NCBI RefSeq assembly: GCF_030362855.1
Contig: NZ_JAUCBP010000002.1
Coordinates: 124,001 to 188,000, forward strand
DNA: 64,000 nt
From: Neoalteromonas arenosi
Lineage (GTDB): Bacteria; Pseudomonadota; Gammaproteobacteria; Enterobacterales; Alteromonadaceae
Direction of reading: 5' to 3'
A program made the position numbers and the translations under genes. Positions 44,423-56,316 of this stretch are shown here, in pieces (position 1 is the first letter of the stretch; each line of letters starts with the position of its first letter). Under the pieces are notes generated by a model. The model had not been told where the DNA came from. It saw only the letters and a list, made by a program, of their open reading frames with translations, and made no database searches.

Positions 44423-46230
44423 GCACATCTATCTTTGCAAACAACCGGCAAACTACACATGCGGCAAAGAAACGTCGCAAAGGTTCAGGTGCGAAACAAA
44501 ACAAAGCGCCTAATTTAATCAATTGGCGCTTCTTGGTGGTATTGTTTTCCGTTGTTGTCGTATTTGCTGTGCTGGCAATACGGGCTGCCTATATTCAAGT
44601 GATTTCACCAGATGCTCTCATTGAGCAAGGTGATAACCGCACGTTACGCACTCGCAACTCAATGGTTCATCGTGGCTTAATTACTGATCGCAACGGGGTT
44701 GAGTTAGCGGTTAGTGTGCCAGTGCGGGCTATCTGGGCAGACCCTAAAATGGTCCATCAAGAAAACGCGTTCGTCCAACGCCGCCGGTGGTTAGCTCTTG
44801 CTGAAGTTTTGGGCCAAGATATCAGCGATTTACTCGAAAAAGTTGACGACCCTTCACGTCGCTTCGTGTATTTACAGCGCCAAGTATCACCTGCCATGGC
44901 GCAGTATGTCGAACAACTGGATATCCCCGGTGTGGGTTTGCGCAATGAGTCTCGTCGATATTATCCGACCGGTGAAGTCAGTGCTCATTTGGTTGGCTTT
45001 ACTGATGTTGATGACGAGGGTATTGAGGGCCTTGAGTTGTTGTTTAATGACTGGCTGACCGGCACGCCGGCTAGCCGTACAATTCGCCGAGACCGCCAAG
45101 GCCGTCAGGTCGAAATAATCGCTCAAACTGCCGGCGAAAATGCCAAAGACCTACAACTGACGATAGACCAACGCATTCAGGCTATGGCGTTTAAAGCCAT
45201 AAAACAAGCAACGGAAACCTATGATGCCGCCTCTGCAACGGCAATCGTTGTCGATGTCGCTAGTGGCGACATTCTAGCTATGGTAAACAGCCCTTCGTAT
45301 AACCCTAATAACCTAAAAACTGCCACTCCTCATCGCGTCCGCAATCGGGCTATCACAGATGCCGTTGAGCCTGGCTCCGCATTGAAGCCATTGGCGGTTT
45401 TGAGCGCGTTGGAATTTGGTATTGTATCCCCAGACTCTGTGATCGACACCTCGCCGGGGTGGATGCGTTTGGGAGGGAGTATTGTTCAAGACCCTCGTAA
45501 TATGGGAGAAATGGATCTCACTACTATTATCCAGAAGTCGAGCAATATGGGGACTTCGAAACTGGCACTTTCAGTGCCCCGCGAATTTCTTATCGATACC
45601 TATTACAACATGGGGTTAATGGCCGATACGGGGACTTTGTTAACGGGCGAGATTAGTGGTTTATTCCATGAACGCAATCGTTGGTCAGACTTTGAGTTAG
45701 CTACCCTAAGTTTTGGCTATGGTATCTCCGTAACTCCCGCTCAGTTAGCGCGAATGTACGCGATCATCGCTAATGGCGGTACGCGTATCAATTTAAACAT
45801 TATCAAAGATGGCCAAACAGAGCTGGTATCAGAAGAAGAATATCGCGTAGTATCCGCGGACAATGCTGCCGCTTTGATTGAGATGATGGAAAGCGTTACA
45901 CAGCCAGGTGGCTCGGGCACAAAAGCTGCAGTTGATGGGTATCGTATAGCCGGCAAAACCGGTACGAGTCGAAAAGCCGCTCCCGGAGGATATGGCGAGC
46001 AATACGTCAATATTTTTGCGGGGCTAGCGCCAGCATCGAATCCACAGATAGTCACAGTCGTTCTGATCAATGAACCTGGGGGGGATTTGTATCACTCCAG
46101 CGATACGGCTGCACCGGTATTTAGTCAAATTATGGGCGGCGCATTGCGGCTGCTCAATATTGCGCCCGATGGTCTGAGTGAAGATGCTGCACATGTCGAA
46201 TGGTTGGAGGCTACCAATCATGGTGATTAG
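44419..46230 (+). CDS. ftsI: peptidoglycan transpeptidase FtsI (PBP3)
   Basis: 603 residues. A basic cytoplasmic tail and one helix (about 37-57), a pedestal domain, and the transpeptidase domain with catalytic Ser320 in EPGSALKP (SxxK), SSN at 374-376 and KTGT at 513-516. Class B penicillin-binding protein crosslinking septal murein with FtsW. Overlaps ftsL by 4 nt and murE by 11 nt. Confidence 0.97.
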   Translation: MSTSIFANNRQTTHAAKKRRKGSGAKQNKAPNLINWRFLVVLFSVVVVFAVLAIRAAYIQVISPDALIEQGDNRTLRTRNSMVHRGLITDRNGVELAVSVPVRAIWADPKMVHQENAFVQRRRWLALAEVLGQDISDLLEKVDDPSRRFVYLQRQVSPAMAQYVEQLDIPGVGLRNESRRYYPTGEVSAHLVGFTDVDDEGIEGLELLFNDWLTGTPASRTIRRDRQGRQVEIIAQTAGENAKDLQLTIDQRIQAMAFKAIKQATETYDAASATAIVVDVASGDILAMVNSPSYNPNNLKTATPHRVRNRAITDAVEPGSALKPLAVLSALEFGIVSPDSVIDTSPGWMRLGGSIVQDPRNMGEMDLTTIIQKSSNMGTSKLALSVPREFLIDTYYNMGLMADTGTLLTGEISGLFHERNRWSDFELATLSFGYGISVTPAQLARMYAIIANGGTRINLNIIKDGQTELVSEEEYRVVSADNAAALIEMMESVTQPGGSGTKAAVDGYRIAGKTGTSRKAAPGGYGEQYVNIFAGLAPASNPQIVTVVLINEPGGDLYHSSDTAAPVFSQIMGGALRLLNIAPDGLSEDAAHVEWLEATNHGD

Positions 46231-47752
46231 TTATTTCGTCCAAAGTATTGAACCCTTGCTGGCAAAATTTGGCATACACGCGCCAGACGTTCGAGTCGAG
46301 CAGTTGGTGTTAGACAGTCGTGAAGTGTCAATAAAAACGGCTTTTCTGGCGGTAAAAGGTCACAATTTAGATGGACGAGAGTTTATCCCTCAAGCGATCA
46401 GTTTAGGTGCTCCGGTGATAATCGCCGAGACTGAAGATGAAGCCGCTCATGGTCAATGCACTATGCGCAACAACACCGTTATCGTTGAGTTTTACGACTT
46501 GTCACAAAGTCTATCGGCACTCGCAGCGGCTTTTTATGATTACCCGGCTACTAAAATGACCAGCATCGCAGTGACGGGAACTAATGGCAAAACGTCGGTC
46601 GTACAGTTACTCAGTCAATTGCGTCATGCATTAGGAGTTAAATGCGGCATGATCGGTACATTGGGCAGTGGTTTGTACACAGAGCCTTTTTCTTTGAATA
46701 ATCTAAACCAAACCTTAAATACCACGCCAGACGCTGTGCGCATGCAATATATCTTGGCTGATTTAGCTCAGCAAGATGTTCATCAAGTTGCTTTTGAAGC
46801 GTCATCTCATGCATTGGTGCAAGGTCGATTAAATCAGGTTAAGACTGATGTTGCGATATTCACCAACCTCACTCGTGACCACCTTGACTATCATGGCACC
46901 ATGGAAAATTATGCGGCTGCCAAAAGGCGTTTACTCAAGCAACCAGCGCTAAAACACGCTGTTCTAAATGCCGCAGACCCAGAAAGTCAAAACTGGGCTA
47001 AAAATATTAATGCGTCTACGGATATCATTTGGTACGGCGTTGATTGTGATCCTACCCAATGGTCTGGCGAACAACGCTTTTGTTGTGCGCGCAATCTAGA
47101 AACGACCACTTCTGGCACATCATTTGACCTTTATTCAAGTTGGGGTAACAGCAAAGTGAAGCTGGGCTTGGTAGGCAAGTTCAACGTGTATAACGCGTTA
47201 GCTGCGGCTGCTGCCGTAATGTCTATGGGAACTCGCTTCGCTGACGTACTGTCCGGCTTAAATGCATTGCGTCCAGTGCCGGGCAGAATGGAATTGTTTA
47301 CAGCGCCCAATAGTGCCAGTGTCGTGGTTGATTATGCACATACTCCAGATGCTTTGGAGCACGCTTTGATGGCAGTACAAAACCATGTTGAAAAACACAT
47401 ATGGTGTGTCTTTGGCTGCGGTGGACAGCGAGATACGGGTAAGCGCCCTTTGATGGGAGCTGTAGCAGCCCAACTTGCTCATCACATCGTACTGACTGCC
47501 GACAATACCCGAAATGAAACGGTTGCCAACATCAATGCAGATATTCAGCGCGGTATTCAAAATAATGTCGACGTAACAATTATAGAAGATCGTAAGGCAG
47601 CCATTCGGCACGTCGTAGAAAAGGCTGTAGCTGGCGACATTATTTTGCTGGCAGGTAAGGGCCACGAAACGTATCAAGATATTAATGGGCAGCGTATCGA
47701 TTATGACGAACGCGCATTTGTAGCCCAAGTTTTACAGGAGCTGAAAGCATGA
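46220..47752 (+). CDS. murE: UDP-MurNAc-tripeptide ligase MurE
   Basis: 510 residues from the ATG at 46220 inside the end of ftsI. Mur-ligase blocks: LDSREVSIKTAFLAVKGHNLDGR, ATP loop TGTNGKTSVVQLL near 118, ASSHALVQGRL, TNLTRDHLDYHGTMENY and FGCGGQRDTGKRPLMG. The third-substrate motif, usually DNPR in meso-diaminopimelate enzymes, reads DNTRNE here: the Arg is kept but Pro is Thr. Meso-DAP addition is still expected for a Gram-negative. Overlaps murF by 4 nt. Confidence 0.96.
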   Translation: MVISYFVQSIEPLLAKFGIHAPDVRVEQLVLDSREVSIKTAFLAVKGHNLDGREFIPQAISLGAPVIIAETEDEAAHGQCTMRNNTVIVEFYDLSQSLSALAAAFYDYPATKMTSIAVTGTNGKTSVVQLLSQLRHALGVKCGMIGTLGSGLYTEPFSLNNLNQTLNTTPDAVRMQYILADLAQQDVHQVAFEASSHALVQGRLNQVKTDVAIFTNLTRDHLDYHGTMENYAAAKRRLLKQPALKHAVLNAADPESQNWAKNINASTDIIWYGVDCDPTQWSGEQRFCCARNLETTTSGTSFDLYSSWGNSKVKLGLVGKFNVYNALAAAAAVMSMGTRFADVLSGLNALRPVPGRMELFTAPNSASVVVDYAHTPDALEHALMAVQNHVEKHIWCVFGCGGQRDTGKRPLMGAVAAQLAHHIVLTADNTRNETVANINADIQRGIQNNVDVTIIEDRKAAIRHVVEKAVAGDIILLAGKGHETYQDINGQRIDYDERAFVAQVLQELKA

Positions 47753-49152
47753 TTACAGTGTCCCTAGAATGGATCGCAGAGCAGGTTGGTGGTGAACTCA
47801 TTGGCCCTAACAGGCAAGTGGATAGCGTCACTACGGATTCTAGAAATCTGCGACAAGGCGATGTTTTTCTCGCCTTAATCGGCGATAAGTTTGATGGTCA
47901 CGTTTTTATAGAGCAAGTTGCAGATGCGGGAGCAAGCGCGCTAATCGTTGCACATCGTGTAGATAGTCAGTTGCCACAGATTGTCGTCGCAGATACACAT
48001 GCAGCATTAGGCACATTGGCTGCGGCAGTTAAGCAAAAAGTGGCCCCAAAAACTGTCGCAATAACAGGTAGCAGCGGTAAAACCACAGTTAAAGAAATGG
48101 TTTCAGCTATTTTACAGCGTCGCGGTAATGTACTGGCGACAGCTGGCAACTTCAACAATGATATCGGCGTTCCTCTTACTCTATTGCGCCTTAAACCTGA
48201 ACACGAATATGCGGTTTTGGAATTAGGTGCGAATCACTTGGGCGAGATTGCCTATACCACAGACTTGGTTAAACCTGATGTAGCGACTATCGTCAATGCG
48301 GCAGCTTCACATTTAGAAGGGTTTGGTAGTTTATTGGGCGTCGCTAGAGCAAAAAGTGAAATCTTCAAAGGACTAGGCGAACAGGGGACAGCAATTGTTA
48401 ACGCTGACAGTCAATTCTTTCAATTCTGGCAAGGTAAACTCAAGCGCCAAAATATGCTTAGTTTTAGCCAATCGGGCAATACCGATGCTGATTATTATGC
48501 CAATGACATTACCTTAGGTTTGGATGGTTGCGCTTCATTTCAGCTACATTCTCCGGTGGGAGCAACGGGGATTACTTTGAATATCCCAGGGGTACACAAC
48601 GTTGGCAATGCATTGGTTGCCGCTGCACTTGCGATGAACGTTGGCGCGAGTATTGAGGATGTGCGTGAGGGCTTAGCCGCGATGCAACAAGTTAGTGGCC
48701 GCTTAAATGTAAAACAGCTTTCCAATCAGCTCCGTATTTTAGATGACACCTACAATGCCAATGTTGCTTCGGTAAAAGCTGGAATTGATTTATTAGCGAG
48801 TTTTTCAGGTCGTCGCATTTTGGTGTTAGGTGATATGGCTGAATTGGGTGAAAAAGCGCGCCATTACCACCAAGAGGTAGGCGAGTACGCGCAAGAACAA
48901 GGAATTGAACACGTCGTTAGTTTGGGTGTCTTAAGTCAACACGCAAGCGAAGTCTATGGGCCGAAGGGCGCTCATTTTGATGACATTGACGCTTTAGTGT
49001 CGCACTTGCATCAACTGTTATCGCCAGAGCAGCGCGATATTACCATTCTAGTAAAAGGGTCTCGAAGCTCCAAAATGGAGCGTGTGACCGCAGCGATTGA
49101 GGCATCCCCTGTGGGAAAGTTTGAACGGCGTAGGGAGAAAATTGCATGTTGA
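47749..49152 (+). CDS. murF: UDP-MurNAc-tripeptide:D-Ala-D-Ala ligase MurF
   Basis: 467 residues. N-terminal substrate domain ([23 protein letters not shown]), ATP loop [49 protein letters not shown], and C-terminal [28 protein letters not shown]. Adds D-Ala-D-Ala to make the pentapeptide precursor. Overlaps murE by 4 nt and mraY by 7 nt. Confidence 0.97.
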   Translation: MITVSLEWIAEQVGGELIGPNRQVDSVTTDSRNLRQGDVFLALIGDKFDGHVFIEQVADAGASALIVAHRVDSQLPQIVVADTHAALGTLAAAVKQKVAPKTVAITGSSGKTTVKEMVSAILQRRGNVLATAGNFNNDIGVPLTLLRLKPEHEYAVLELGANHLGEIAYTTDLVKPDVATIVNAAASHLEGFGSLLGVARAKSEIFKGLGEQGTAIVNADSQFFQFWQGKLKRQNMLSFSQSGNTDADYYANDITLGLDGCASFQLHSPVGATGITLNIPGVHNVGNALVAAALAMNVGASIEDVREGLAAMQQVSGRLNVKQLSNQLRILDDTYNANVASVKAGIDLLASFSGRRILVLGDMAELGEKARHYHQEVGEYAQEQGIEHVVSLGVLSQHASEVYGPKGAHFDDIDALVSHLHQLLSPEQRDITILVKGSRSSKMERVTAAIEASPVGKFERRREKIAC

Positions 49153-50228
49153 TTTGGCTCTCTGAGTGGTTAACTCAATTTGATACGGGGTTTAATGTAT
49201 TCTCGTACTTAACCATGCGCGCCATTCTCAGTACTCTCACAGCGCTACTCATCGCTATTTTTATTGGACCTGCGATGATTCGTTGGTTGCAACAATTACA
49301 AATTGGCCAAACTGTGCGTGATGATGGCCCACAAACCCACTTGTCTAAAGCAGGCACGCCAACAATGGGTGGCTTACTTATCCTGGCAGCCATATTAGTT
49401 AGCAGTTTGTTGTGGGCAGATCTGACTAACCACTATGTGTTAGCGACACTGGCGATAGTTGTAACCTACGGCATTATTGGCTTTGTGGATGACTACCGCA
49501 AAGTCATTCGCAAAGATCCTAAAGGTTTAATCGCCAGATGGAAGTATTTTTGGCAGTCAGTAGTAGCCATTTTGGTAGCCTTTTACCTCTATAGTACCGC
49601 AAGTATTGAGGCTGAAACTGCACTACTTGTCCCCTTTTTCAAAGAAATCATGCCTCAGTTAGGCTTGATGTATATGGTGATCGCTTACTTCGCTATCGTC
49701 GGCACCAGCAATGCGGTAAACCTCACTGACGGTCTCGATGGATTGGCTATTGTACCAACCATATTGGTCGCTGGGGCGTTGGCTATTTTTGCTTATGTAA
49801 CAGGTAATGTGAACTTCTCAGCGTATCTCAATATTCCTTTTATCCCTTACACCAGTGAACTGATGATCGTATGCACGGCGATTGTTGGCGCAGGGCTTGG
49901 TTTTCTGTGGTTTAACACTTACCCAGCGCAAGTGTTTATGGGAGATGTCGGTTCTTTAGCCCTTGGCGGTACTCTGGGTATTTTGGCTGTCTTGGTGCGT
50001 CAGGAAATTGTATTGATCATCATGGGAGGCGTCTTCGTCATAGAAACGCTATCAGTTATTTTACAAGTGGGATCGTTTAAATTGCGCGGGCAGCGAATTT
50101 TTCGCATGGCACCCATTCATCACCATTACGAACTCAAAGGCTGGCCGGAACCGCGCGTGATTGTGCGCTTTTGGATTGTGTCTTTAATCCTAGTATTGAT
50201 TGGCCTAGCCACGTTGAAATTAAGGTAA
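49146..50228 (+). CDS. mraY: phospho-MurNAc-pentapeptide transferase MraY
   Basis: 360 residues, exactly the E. coli length, with about ten membrane helices. Catalytic and lipid-binding segments: [54 protein letters not shown] and [23 protein letters not shown]. Makes lipid I on the inner membrane. ATG 7 nt inside murF. Confidence 0.98.
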   Translation: MLIWLSEWLTQFDTGFNVFSYLTMRAILSTLTALLIAIFIGPAMIRWLQQLQIGQTVRDDGPQTHLSKAGTPTMGGLLILAAILVSSLLWADLTNHYVLATLAIVVTYGIIGFVDDYRKVIRKDPKGLIARWKYFWQSVVAILVAFYLYSTASIEAETALLVPFFKEIMPQLGLMYMVIAYFAIVGTSNAVNLTDGLDGLAIVPTILVAGALAIFAYVTGNVNFSAYLNIPFIPYTSELMIVCTAIVGAGLGFLWFNTYPAQVFMGDVGSLALGGTLGILAVLVRQEIVLIIMGGVFVIETLSVILQVGSFKLRGQRIFRMAPIHHHYELKGWPEPRVIVRFWIVSLILVLIGLATLKLR

Positions 50229-50240
50229 GGAATAAATAGT

Positions 50241-51551
50241 TTGGCATCATTAATCGCTCAAAAAATCGCTGTAATTGGCGCCGGTTTAACCGGTCAGTCG
50301 GTTGTGCGTTTTGCTGTGGCTCAAGGTGCCAAGGTTTGTGTATTCGATACACGCGACTCGGTCAGCCGTGAGCTCGATTTTGATGTGCAATGCGGTGCAA
50401 TCGAGTCTGAGGCTTTACTGGGTTTTGACATTGTTGTTGTCAGTCCAGGTGTGGGGCTCGAAATGCCAGCACTTGCAGCCGCTCGGCAACACGGCATTGA
50501 TGTTATTGGTGATGTTGAGCTTTTTGCGCGTTTCAATCCTGTGCGTGTCATTGCCGTAACCGGTTCCAACGGCAAGTCTACAGTCGTGTCACTATTGGGA
50601 GAGATGTTTGCCGCGGCCGGTGTAAACGCGCGTGTCCTTGGCAACATTGGAACCCCGGTACTAGATGCCTTGAGCGACATGCAGGACTTACCGGAATGGT
50701 TTATTTTGGAGTTGTCGAGCTTTCAATTGGAAACTGTTTACTCGTTAAAACCGCAGATAGCCGCAATCCTCAATATCAGCGAAGACCATCTGGATCGACA
50801 CGGCAGTATGCCGGCCTACGTGAGAGCCAAAGCGAATATACTGAATAACGCACGAACGCGGGTGTTGAATCGCCAAGACAATTGGCTTGGCGACTTGTTT
50901 GACGAACAAACTAAAAGTTTTGGGCTAGATTCTGCTAATACCGGCATGGCTTGGGATAGCGGGTCGCAAACTATATTGCATGAAGGTAAACCATTTATCG
51001 ATTTCAGTGCTTGTCAGTTGGAAGGTGAGCACAACGTTGCCAATATTCAAGCTGCGGCCTTGATGGCTATACTTGCTGGTCTTCCACAAGCCTATATTAA
51101 CCAAGCGGCAATCCAATTCAGTGGCATTGCCCATCGTTACCAAAAGGTAGTCGCCAACAGCGCGACGTTGTGGATCAATGATTCGAAGGCAACTAACCCC
51201 GGAGCGGCGTTAGCGAGTATTACTGCGGCGCGGCGTCAAACCCGAGGAAAATTAATCGTAATACTCGGTGGAGATTCAAAAGGTGCGGACCTTAATATTC
51301 TGTGTCCTGTGTTACAGCAGCAGGTTGATTATGTAATTGCCATTGGCCGCGATGGTCGCCAGTTTCTCAATATGCAGTCTGACAGTGTTTACGTTGATAG
51401 TATGCAACAAGCGGTAACCGTAGCCGCGGTAATCGCAGGTGCTGATGATACGGTATTACTCGCACCAGCATGTGCCAGTTTAGACATGTTTAGCAACTAT
51501 CAAGATCGCGGCGAAACTTTCGTGCGCGCAATACAGGCGGTGGCAGCATGA
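50241..51551 (+). CDS. murD: UDP-MurNAc-L-Ala:D-Glu ligase MurD
   Basis: 436 residues, TTG start at 50241 with AAGGA upstream. N-terminal [20 protein letters not shown] loop [54 protein letters not shown], and late [16 protein letters not shown] plus [14 protein letters not shown]. Adds D-glutamate. Overlaps ftsW by 4 nt. Confidence 0.97.
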   Translation: MASLIAQKIAVIGAGLTGQSVVRFAVAQGAKVCVFDTRDSVSRELDFDVQCGAIESEALLGFDIVVVSPGVGLEMPALAAARQHGIDVIGDVELFARFNPVRVIAVTGSNGKSTVVSLLGEMFAAAGVNARVLGNIGTPVLDALSDMQDLPEWFILELSSFQLETVYSLKPQIAAILNISEDHLDRHGSMPAYVRAKANILNNARTRVLNRQDNWLGDLFDEQTKSFGLDSANTGMAWDSGSQTILHEGKPFIDFSACQLEGEHNVANIQAAALMAILAGLPQAYINQAAIQFSGIAHRYQKVVANSATLWINDSKATNPGAALASITAARRQTRGKLIVILGGDSKGADLNILCPVLQQQVDYVIAIGRDGRQFLNMQSDSVYVDSMQQAVTVAAVIAGADDTVLLAPACASLDMFSNYQDRGETFVRAIQAVAA

Positions 51552-52792
51552 TTAATATTACGCATCCATCAAATGCATTAGTACAACTCTTTGCTGCCAA
51601 ACACGATGAAGTGAGTCAGCGCTACTATGATTTGACTATCGTATTGGTTTCGGTGGCGTTGCTGGCAATTGGTTTTATTATTGTCACATCAGCGTCAATG
51701 CCAATTGCCACACGGCTATTTGAAAACCCTTTCCACTTCGCAATTCGCCATGTGATTTATATGGGCTTGGCGATTGCGGCCGCAGTTATAGTGCTACAAA
51801 TTCCAATGCAATTTTGGCGCGTTACCAATCCGTATTTGTTACTGGCGGCGATATTTTTACTTGTCGCAGTATTAATTGTCGGCCGAACCGTCAATGGCAG
51901 TACGCGTTGGTTAGCCCTTGGCCCCATTACGATTCAAGCTGCTGAGCCTGCGAAGTTGTTCTTTTTCTGTTATTTAGCGGGTTACCTTGTACGCCGTTAT
52001 GAAGAGGTGACGGAAAACTTAAAAGGCTTTGTAAAACCTCTGATAGTGTTTTTCGTGTTAGCACTTTTGCTGTTGCTCCAGCCTGATTTAGGCACGGTGG
52101 TGGTTATGTTGGTTACGACTATTGGATTGTTATTTCTGGCAGGGGCTAGGTTGTGGCAGTTTTTCGCATTGGTATTTGTCGGCATGATGGCAGTGGTTGC
52201 ATTGATCGTATTCGAAGAGTATCGGATGCGCCGTATCACAGCCTTTCTTGATCCTTGGGCAGACCCTTACGGCAGCGGTTATCAATTAACTCAATCCCTG
52301 ATGGCTTATGGTCGTGGTGATTGGTTTGGTCAAGGACTTGGCAACAGCTTACAAAAACTAGAATTCTTACCTGAAGCCCATACAGATTTTATTGTAGCGA
52401 TCTTAGCTGAGGAGCTTGGCTTTGTTGGCGTAGTGCTGGTACTAACACTGGTCCTTACCTTGGTGATTAAGGCCTTGAGGATTGGTAATTTAGCTTTAAG
52501 TCGGCAACGTCCATTTGACGGCTTCTTAGCCTACAGTATTGGTATTTGGTTTAGTTTTCAAACGGCAATAAACATCGGCGCAAGTGCAGGTATTTTGCCA
52601 ACTAAAGGTTTAACACTTCCGTTGGTCAGTTATGGCGGCTCAAGCCTTATTGTGATGTTGGTAGCCACTGCCATACTACTGCGCATTGATTTTGAAATGC
52701 GGGTTGAAGGTGTGCAAGCGCTTAAGAGTGGTAAAACCCAGAGTAAACCGAAGTCTATTGCTGCTCCGCAACCGGAGGTCGACCATGACTAA
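51548..52792 (+). CDS. ftsW: septal peptidoglycan polymerase FtsW
   Basis: 414 residues, SEDS family, about ten membrane helices. Motifs: [34 protein letters not shown], the periplasmic loop [47 protein letters not shown], and [21 protein letters not shown]. Polymerises septal glycan with FtsI. Overlaps murD by 4 nt and murG by 8 nt. Confidence 0.97.
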   Translation: MINITHPSNALVQLFAAKHDEVSQRYYDLTIVLVSVALLAIGFIIVTSASMPIATRLFENPFHFAIRHVIYMGLAIAAAVIVLQIPMQFWRVTNPYLLLAAIFLLVAVLIVGRTVNGSTRWLALGPITIQAAEPAKLFFFCYLAGYLVRRYEEVTENLKGFVKPLIVFFVLALLLLLQPDLGTVVVMLVTTIGLLFLAGARLWQFFALVFVGMMAVVALIVFEEYRMRRITAFLDPWADPYGSGYQLTQSLMAYGRGDWFGQGLGNSLQKLEFLPEAHTDFIVAILAEELGFVGVVLVLTLVLTLVIKALRIGNLALSRQRPFDGFLAYSIGIWFSFQTAINIGASAGILPTKGLTLPLVSYGGSSLIVMLVATAILLRIDFEMRVEGVQALKSGKTQSKPKSIAAPQPEVDHD

Positions 52793-53918
52793 TCCGGCAA
52801 CGACAAACTTGAAACCTTGTATTCTAATCATGGCAGGAGGCACCGGCGGTCATATTTTCCCTGGGATCGCCGTTGCTGAATGTCTGTCGGAGCAGGGCTG
52901 GCAAGTAGAGTGGCTGGGGACGCCAGATCGAATGGAAGCGCAAATTGTTCCCAAGCAAGGTTACCCCATCCACTTTGTGCAGGTTAAAGGTTTGCGTGGT
53001 AAAGGCCTAGTGGCCAAAGTGAAAGCGGTTTTCGCTCTACTTTACGCATTTTTTGCGGCAATCAAGATTTTAAGGCAAGTACGTCCATCTGTTGTTTTGG
53101 GGATGGGGGGATATGCCAGTGGGCCGGGTGGAGTTGCTGCTCGAGTGCTGCGGATCCCATTACTTATACATGAACAAAATGCGGTCATGGGTATGACTAA
53201 TCGTTGGTTGGCTAAACTCGCCGATAAAGTCATGTTGGGTTTTGAGAGCGCCACCAATAGTTTAAGTGATACCCATAAAGTCGTTTTCACTGGCAACCCG
53301 GTGCGCAACGCAATTGCCACTAAAGCGACGCAAGAAACAGAGCTTGGGCAGCGCAGTTTACGGATTTTAGTGATTGGCGGTAGTCTTGGTGCGCGGCCAT
53401 TGAATCAGCGTTTACCAGCCATTTTCGCCACGTTGAACAATATAGAGGTGTACCACCAATGTGGCAAAGGCAATAGCCAAACTGTCAGCGAGGCTTACCA
53501 GCAGGAGGCTTCGTCAATACAGGTAAAAGTTGCCGACTTTATTGATGACATGGCTGACGCATACACCTGGGCAGATTTGGTAGTATGTCGCGCAGGAGCG
53601 ATTACGGTCACTGAAATTTCAATGGCAGGTGTTGCCGCAGCTTTTATTCCCTTGCCTCATGCGGTTGACGACCATCAAACCGCTAATGCGCGCTCTTTAG
53701 TAGACCGGCGCGCGGGGTATTTGATCAATCAAACTGATATGGAGAATGCGTTACCTGTGTTGTTAAACAACATTCTCAGCAATCCACAACAATTAGAGCA
53801 AATTCGACTCAATGCATTAGACTGCGCGCCACATGACGCGGCGCAGCAAGTGGCTAACTGGTGCAAATCCTTTGTCGCCAATGGCCAGTCTCACGTATCG
53901 AAAGGAGCAGTGTTATGA
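52785..53918 (+). CDS. murG: UDP-GlcNAc transferase MurG
   Basis: 377 residues from the ATG at 52785 (CGGAGGT upstream). GT28 motifs: [73 protein letters not shown] and [36 protein letters not shown]. Makes lipid II. Overlaps ftsW by 8 nt and murC by 4 nt. Confidence 0.97.
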   Translation: MTNPATTNLKPCILIMAGGTGGHIFPGIAVAECLSEQGWQVEWLGTPDRMEAQIVPKQGYPIHFVQVKGLRGKGLVAKVKAVFALLYAFFAAIKILRQVRPSVVLGMGGYASGPGGVAARVLRIPLLIHEQNAVMGMTNRWLAKLADKVMLGFESATNSLSDTHKVVFTGNPVRNAIATKATQETELGQRSLRILVIGGSLGARPLNQRLPAIFATLNNIEVYHQCGKGNSQTVSEAYQQEASSIQVKVADFIDDMADAYTWADLVVCRAGAITVTEISMAGVAAAFIPLPHAVDDHQTANARSLVDRRAGYLINQTDMENALPVLLNNILSNPQQLEQIRLNALDCAPHDAAQQVANWCKSFVANGQSHVSKGAVL

Positions 53919-55360
53919 CTGAAATGACACCGTTTAAAAATCCGCAGATGCGTCAGATTAACCACATATTTTTTGTTGGCATTGGCGGTGCCGGGATGGG
54001 CGGAATTGCTGAAGTTTTATTAAATGAAGGGTATCAGGTAAGTGGCTCGGACATCCAAGCCAATAATATGACTCGACGTCTCGAGAGCTTAGGGGCAACG
54101 GTGTATTTAGGTCACGCGGCAAAAAACATTAGCGATGCCAACGTGGTGGTTGTATCCAGCGCCATAGACGTAAAGAATCCGGAAATCATCGCTGCTAATG
54201 AATTGCGTATTCCGATCATTCGCCGCGCCGAGATGCTCGCTGAAATTATGCGTTTCCGCCATGGCGTTGCAGTTGCTGGGACGCATGGCAAAACGACTAC
54301 GACAAGCTTGATTGCAACTATATTTGCCGAAGCTGGATTGGATCCAACCTACGTCATTGGCGGCCTACTTAACGGGGCTGGAACCAATGCGAAACTGGGC
54401 TCTAGCCGTTACTTGATCGCTGAGGCCGATGAGTCCGATGCCTCATTTTTGCATTTACAACCGATGATATCGGTAGTCACCAATATCGAGCCGGACCATA
54501 TGGAAACTTACGCTGGTGATTTCCAAAAGATGCAGGACACCTTCATTCAGTTTCTACACAACTTGCCATTCTACGGCAGAGCTATCGTTTGTGGCGATGA
54601 TGCGGTTATTCGTGGGTTGCTCAATAAGATTGGCCGTAATACATTGACGTACGGTCTAAAAGACAATAATGATCTGCAAGCAACTAATATTATCGCTAGC
54701 CACGGTAAAATGCGCTTTGACTTAGTCCGCAAAGGCCGCTCTGCACTGCCTATTGAGCTTAAACTATCGGGTGAACACAATGTGCTCAACGCGCTAGCGG
54801 CAATCGCGGTTGCTCAAGATGAAGGCATTGCAGATTCCCACATCCAGCGTGCATTGGCGAATTTTGCCGGTATCGGGCGTCGATTTGAAACCCTTGGTAA
54901 ATTTACTACTGCGCAAGGCGAGGTTACTTTGGTTGACGACTACGGTCATCACCCAACTGAAGTTAAAGCAACGCTGAACGCGGCGCGCGCGAACTGGCCA
55001 GATAAGCGCATTGTGATGATTTTTCAGCCCCACCGTTATAGTCGAACGCGAGACCTCTATGAGGACTTCGTTGATGTGTTGAGTGATGTCGATGTGCTGT
55101 TAATGCTCGATGTTTATGCAGCAAGTGAGTCGCCAATAGACGGTGCTGATAGTCGAGCTTTGTGCCGCTCAATCCGAGCGCGCGGTCAAATCGAGCCGTT
55201 ATACGTGGGAGAAGTCCAAAAATTACCAGACATAATAGCTAACGCCCTGGAGGACGGTGACATCCTCCTCACTCAAGGTGCGGGAAGTGTTGGCGCTCTT
55301 GCCAAGCACCTAGAAGCCGCTCGTCTAGATGTGACATTGCTAAAAGAGAGGCTTAGTTGA
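53915..55360 (+). CDS. murC: UDP-MurNAc:L-Ala ligase MurC
   Basis: 481 residues from ATG 53915 (AAAGGAG upstream). [20 protein letters not shown] loop [51 protein letters not shown] and [19 protein letters not shown] are diagnostic. First amino-acid addition to UDP-MurNAc. Overlaps murG by 4 nt and ddl by 4 nt. Confidence 0.97.
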   Translation: MTEMTPFKNPQMRQINHIFFVGIGGAGMGGIAEVLLNEGYQVSGSDIQANNMTRRLESLGATVYLGHAAKNISDANVVVVSSAIDVKNPEIIAANELRIPIIRRAEMLAEIMRFRHGVAVAGTHGKTTTTSLIATIFAEAGLDPTYVIGGLLNGAGTNAKLGSSRYLIAEADESDASFLHLQPMISVVTNIEPDHMETYAGDFQKMQDTFIQFLHNLPFYGRAIVCGDDAVIRGLLNKIGRNTLTYGLKDNNDLQATNIIASHGKMRFDLVRKGRSALPIELKLSGEHNVLNALAAIAVAQDEGIADSHIQRALANFAGIGRRFETLGKFTTAQGEVTLVDDYGHHPTEVKATLNAARANWPDKRIVMIFQPHRYSRTRDLYEDFVDVLSDVDVLLMLDVYAASESPIDGADSRALCRSIRARGQIEPLYVGEVQKLPDIIANALEDGDILLTQGAGSVGALAKHLEAARLDVTLLKERLS

Positions 55361-56316
55361 TTGTGACTAGTGACATGCAAATCGCACCAGAAACCTTTGG
55401 CAAAGTGGCAGTAATGCTCGGTGGCAACTCCGCAGAGCGAGAAGTCTCACTCAGTTCAGGACACGCAGTGCTCAATGCCTTGTTGACGCAAAACATTGAT
55501 GCGCACGCGTTTGATCCGGCGGAGCGGCCCTTGACCGATTTGCTGAGTGAAAAGTTTGATCGCGTACTTATTATGTTGCACGGCCGAGGCGGCGAGGATG
55601 GCTCTCTACAAGGCGCTCTGCAGCAACTCAATATTCCTTATACAGGTAGCGGAGTGTTGGGGTCGGCATTGGCGATGGATAAGGTTCACACCAAACAAAT
55701 TTGGCAATGTTTGGGGTTACCTACCGCAAAATATAAAATTGCTGAAAAAAGGCACTTTGACGTTGGATCATGCGGCGCTATAATGCATGAGTTGGGGAAC
55801 ATCGTCATGGTCAAACCTGCTCGAGAAGGTTCGAGTATAGGAATGGCAAAAGTGACAAGCGCTAAACAATTAGAAACTGCCGTAGCAAAGGCGTTCGAAT
55901 ACGATCGACACGTACTAATAGAGCAGTTCATTGATGGAGCGGAATACACCGTAGCCGTACTAAACGGCCGGGTATTACCTTCCATTCGTATGTCTACCCC
56001 TCATGTGTTTTACGATTATTCTGCCAAGTATCAGGATAATACTACGGAGTATTTTTGCCCCAGTGGATTATCTGATGAACGAGAACAACGTATAGCAGCG
56101 TTGTCATTACAAGCGTTTGACGCTTTGTCTTGTTCTGGCTGGGGGCGGCTTGACTTTATGCAAGATAAACACGGTGAGTTTTATCTGCTTGAAGCGAATA
56201 CCGTTCCAGGAATGACGGAAAAAAGTTTGGTTCCCAAAGCGGCGAAAGCTGCAGGGATAAGTTTTGCTGAGTTAGTGGTAAGTATTTTGGCTACCAGTTT
56301 GGAAAGCGGTGCATGA
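55357..56316 (+). CDS. ddl: D-alanine--D-alanine ligase
   Basis: 319 residues if started at the TTG at 55357, which has AGAGG at good spacing; GTG at 55363 or ATG at 55375 are possible. ATP-grasp signature: [76 protein letters not shown] and [22 protein letters not shown]. Makes the D-Ala-D-Ala used by MurF; DdlB position in the cluster. Overlaps ftsQ by 4 nt. Confidence 0.96.
   Translation: MIVTSDMQIAPETFGKVAVMLGGNSAEREVSLSSGHAVLNALLTQNIDAHAFDPAERPLTDLLSEKFDRVLIMLHGRGGEDGSLQGALQQLNIPYTGSGVLGSALAMDKVHTKQIWQCLGLPTAKYKIAEKRHFDVGSCGAIMHELGNIVMVKPAREGSSIGMAKVTSAKQLETAVAKAFEYDRHVLIEQFIDGAEYTVAVLNGRVLPSIRMSTPHVFYDYSAKYQDNTTEYFCPSGLSDEREQRIAALSLQAFDALSCSGWGRLDFMQDKHGEFYLLEANTVPGMTEKSLVPKAAKAAGISFAELVVSILATSLESGA

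Noticed and set aside
47258-47728. 156-codon minus-strand frame inside murE
   Set aside because: Wholly antisense to the conserved C-terminal part of murE; Cys- and Ile-rich translation without any family.
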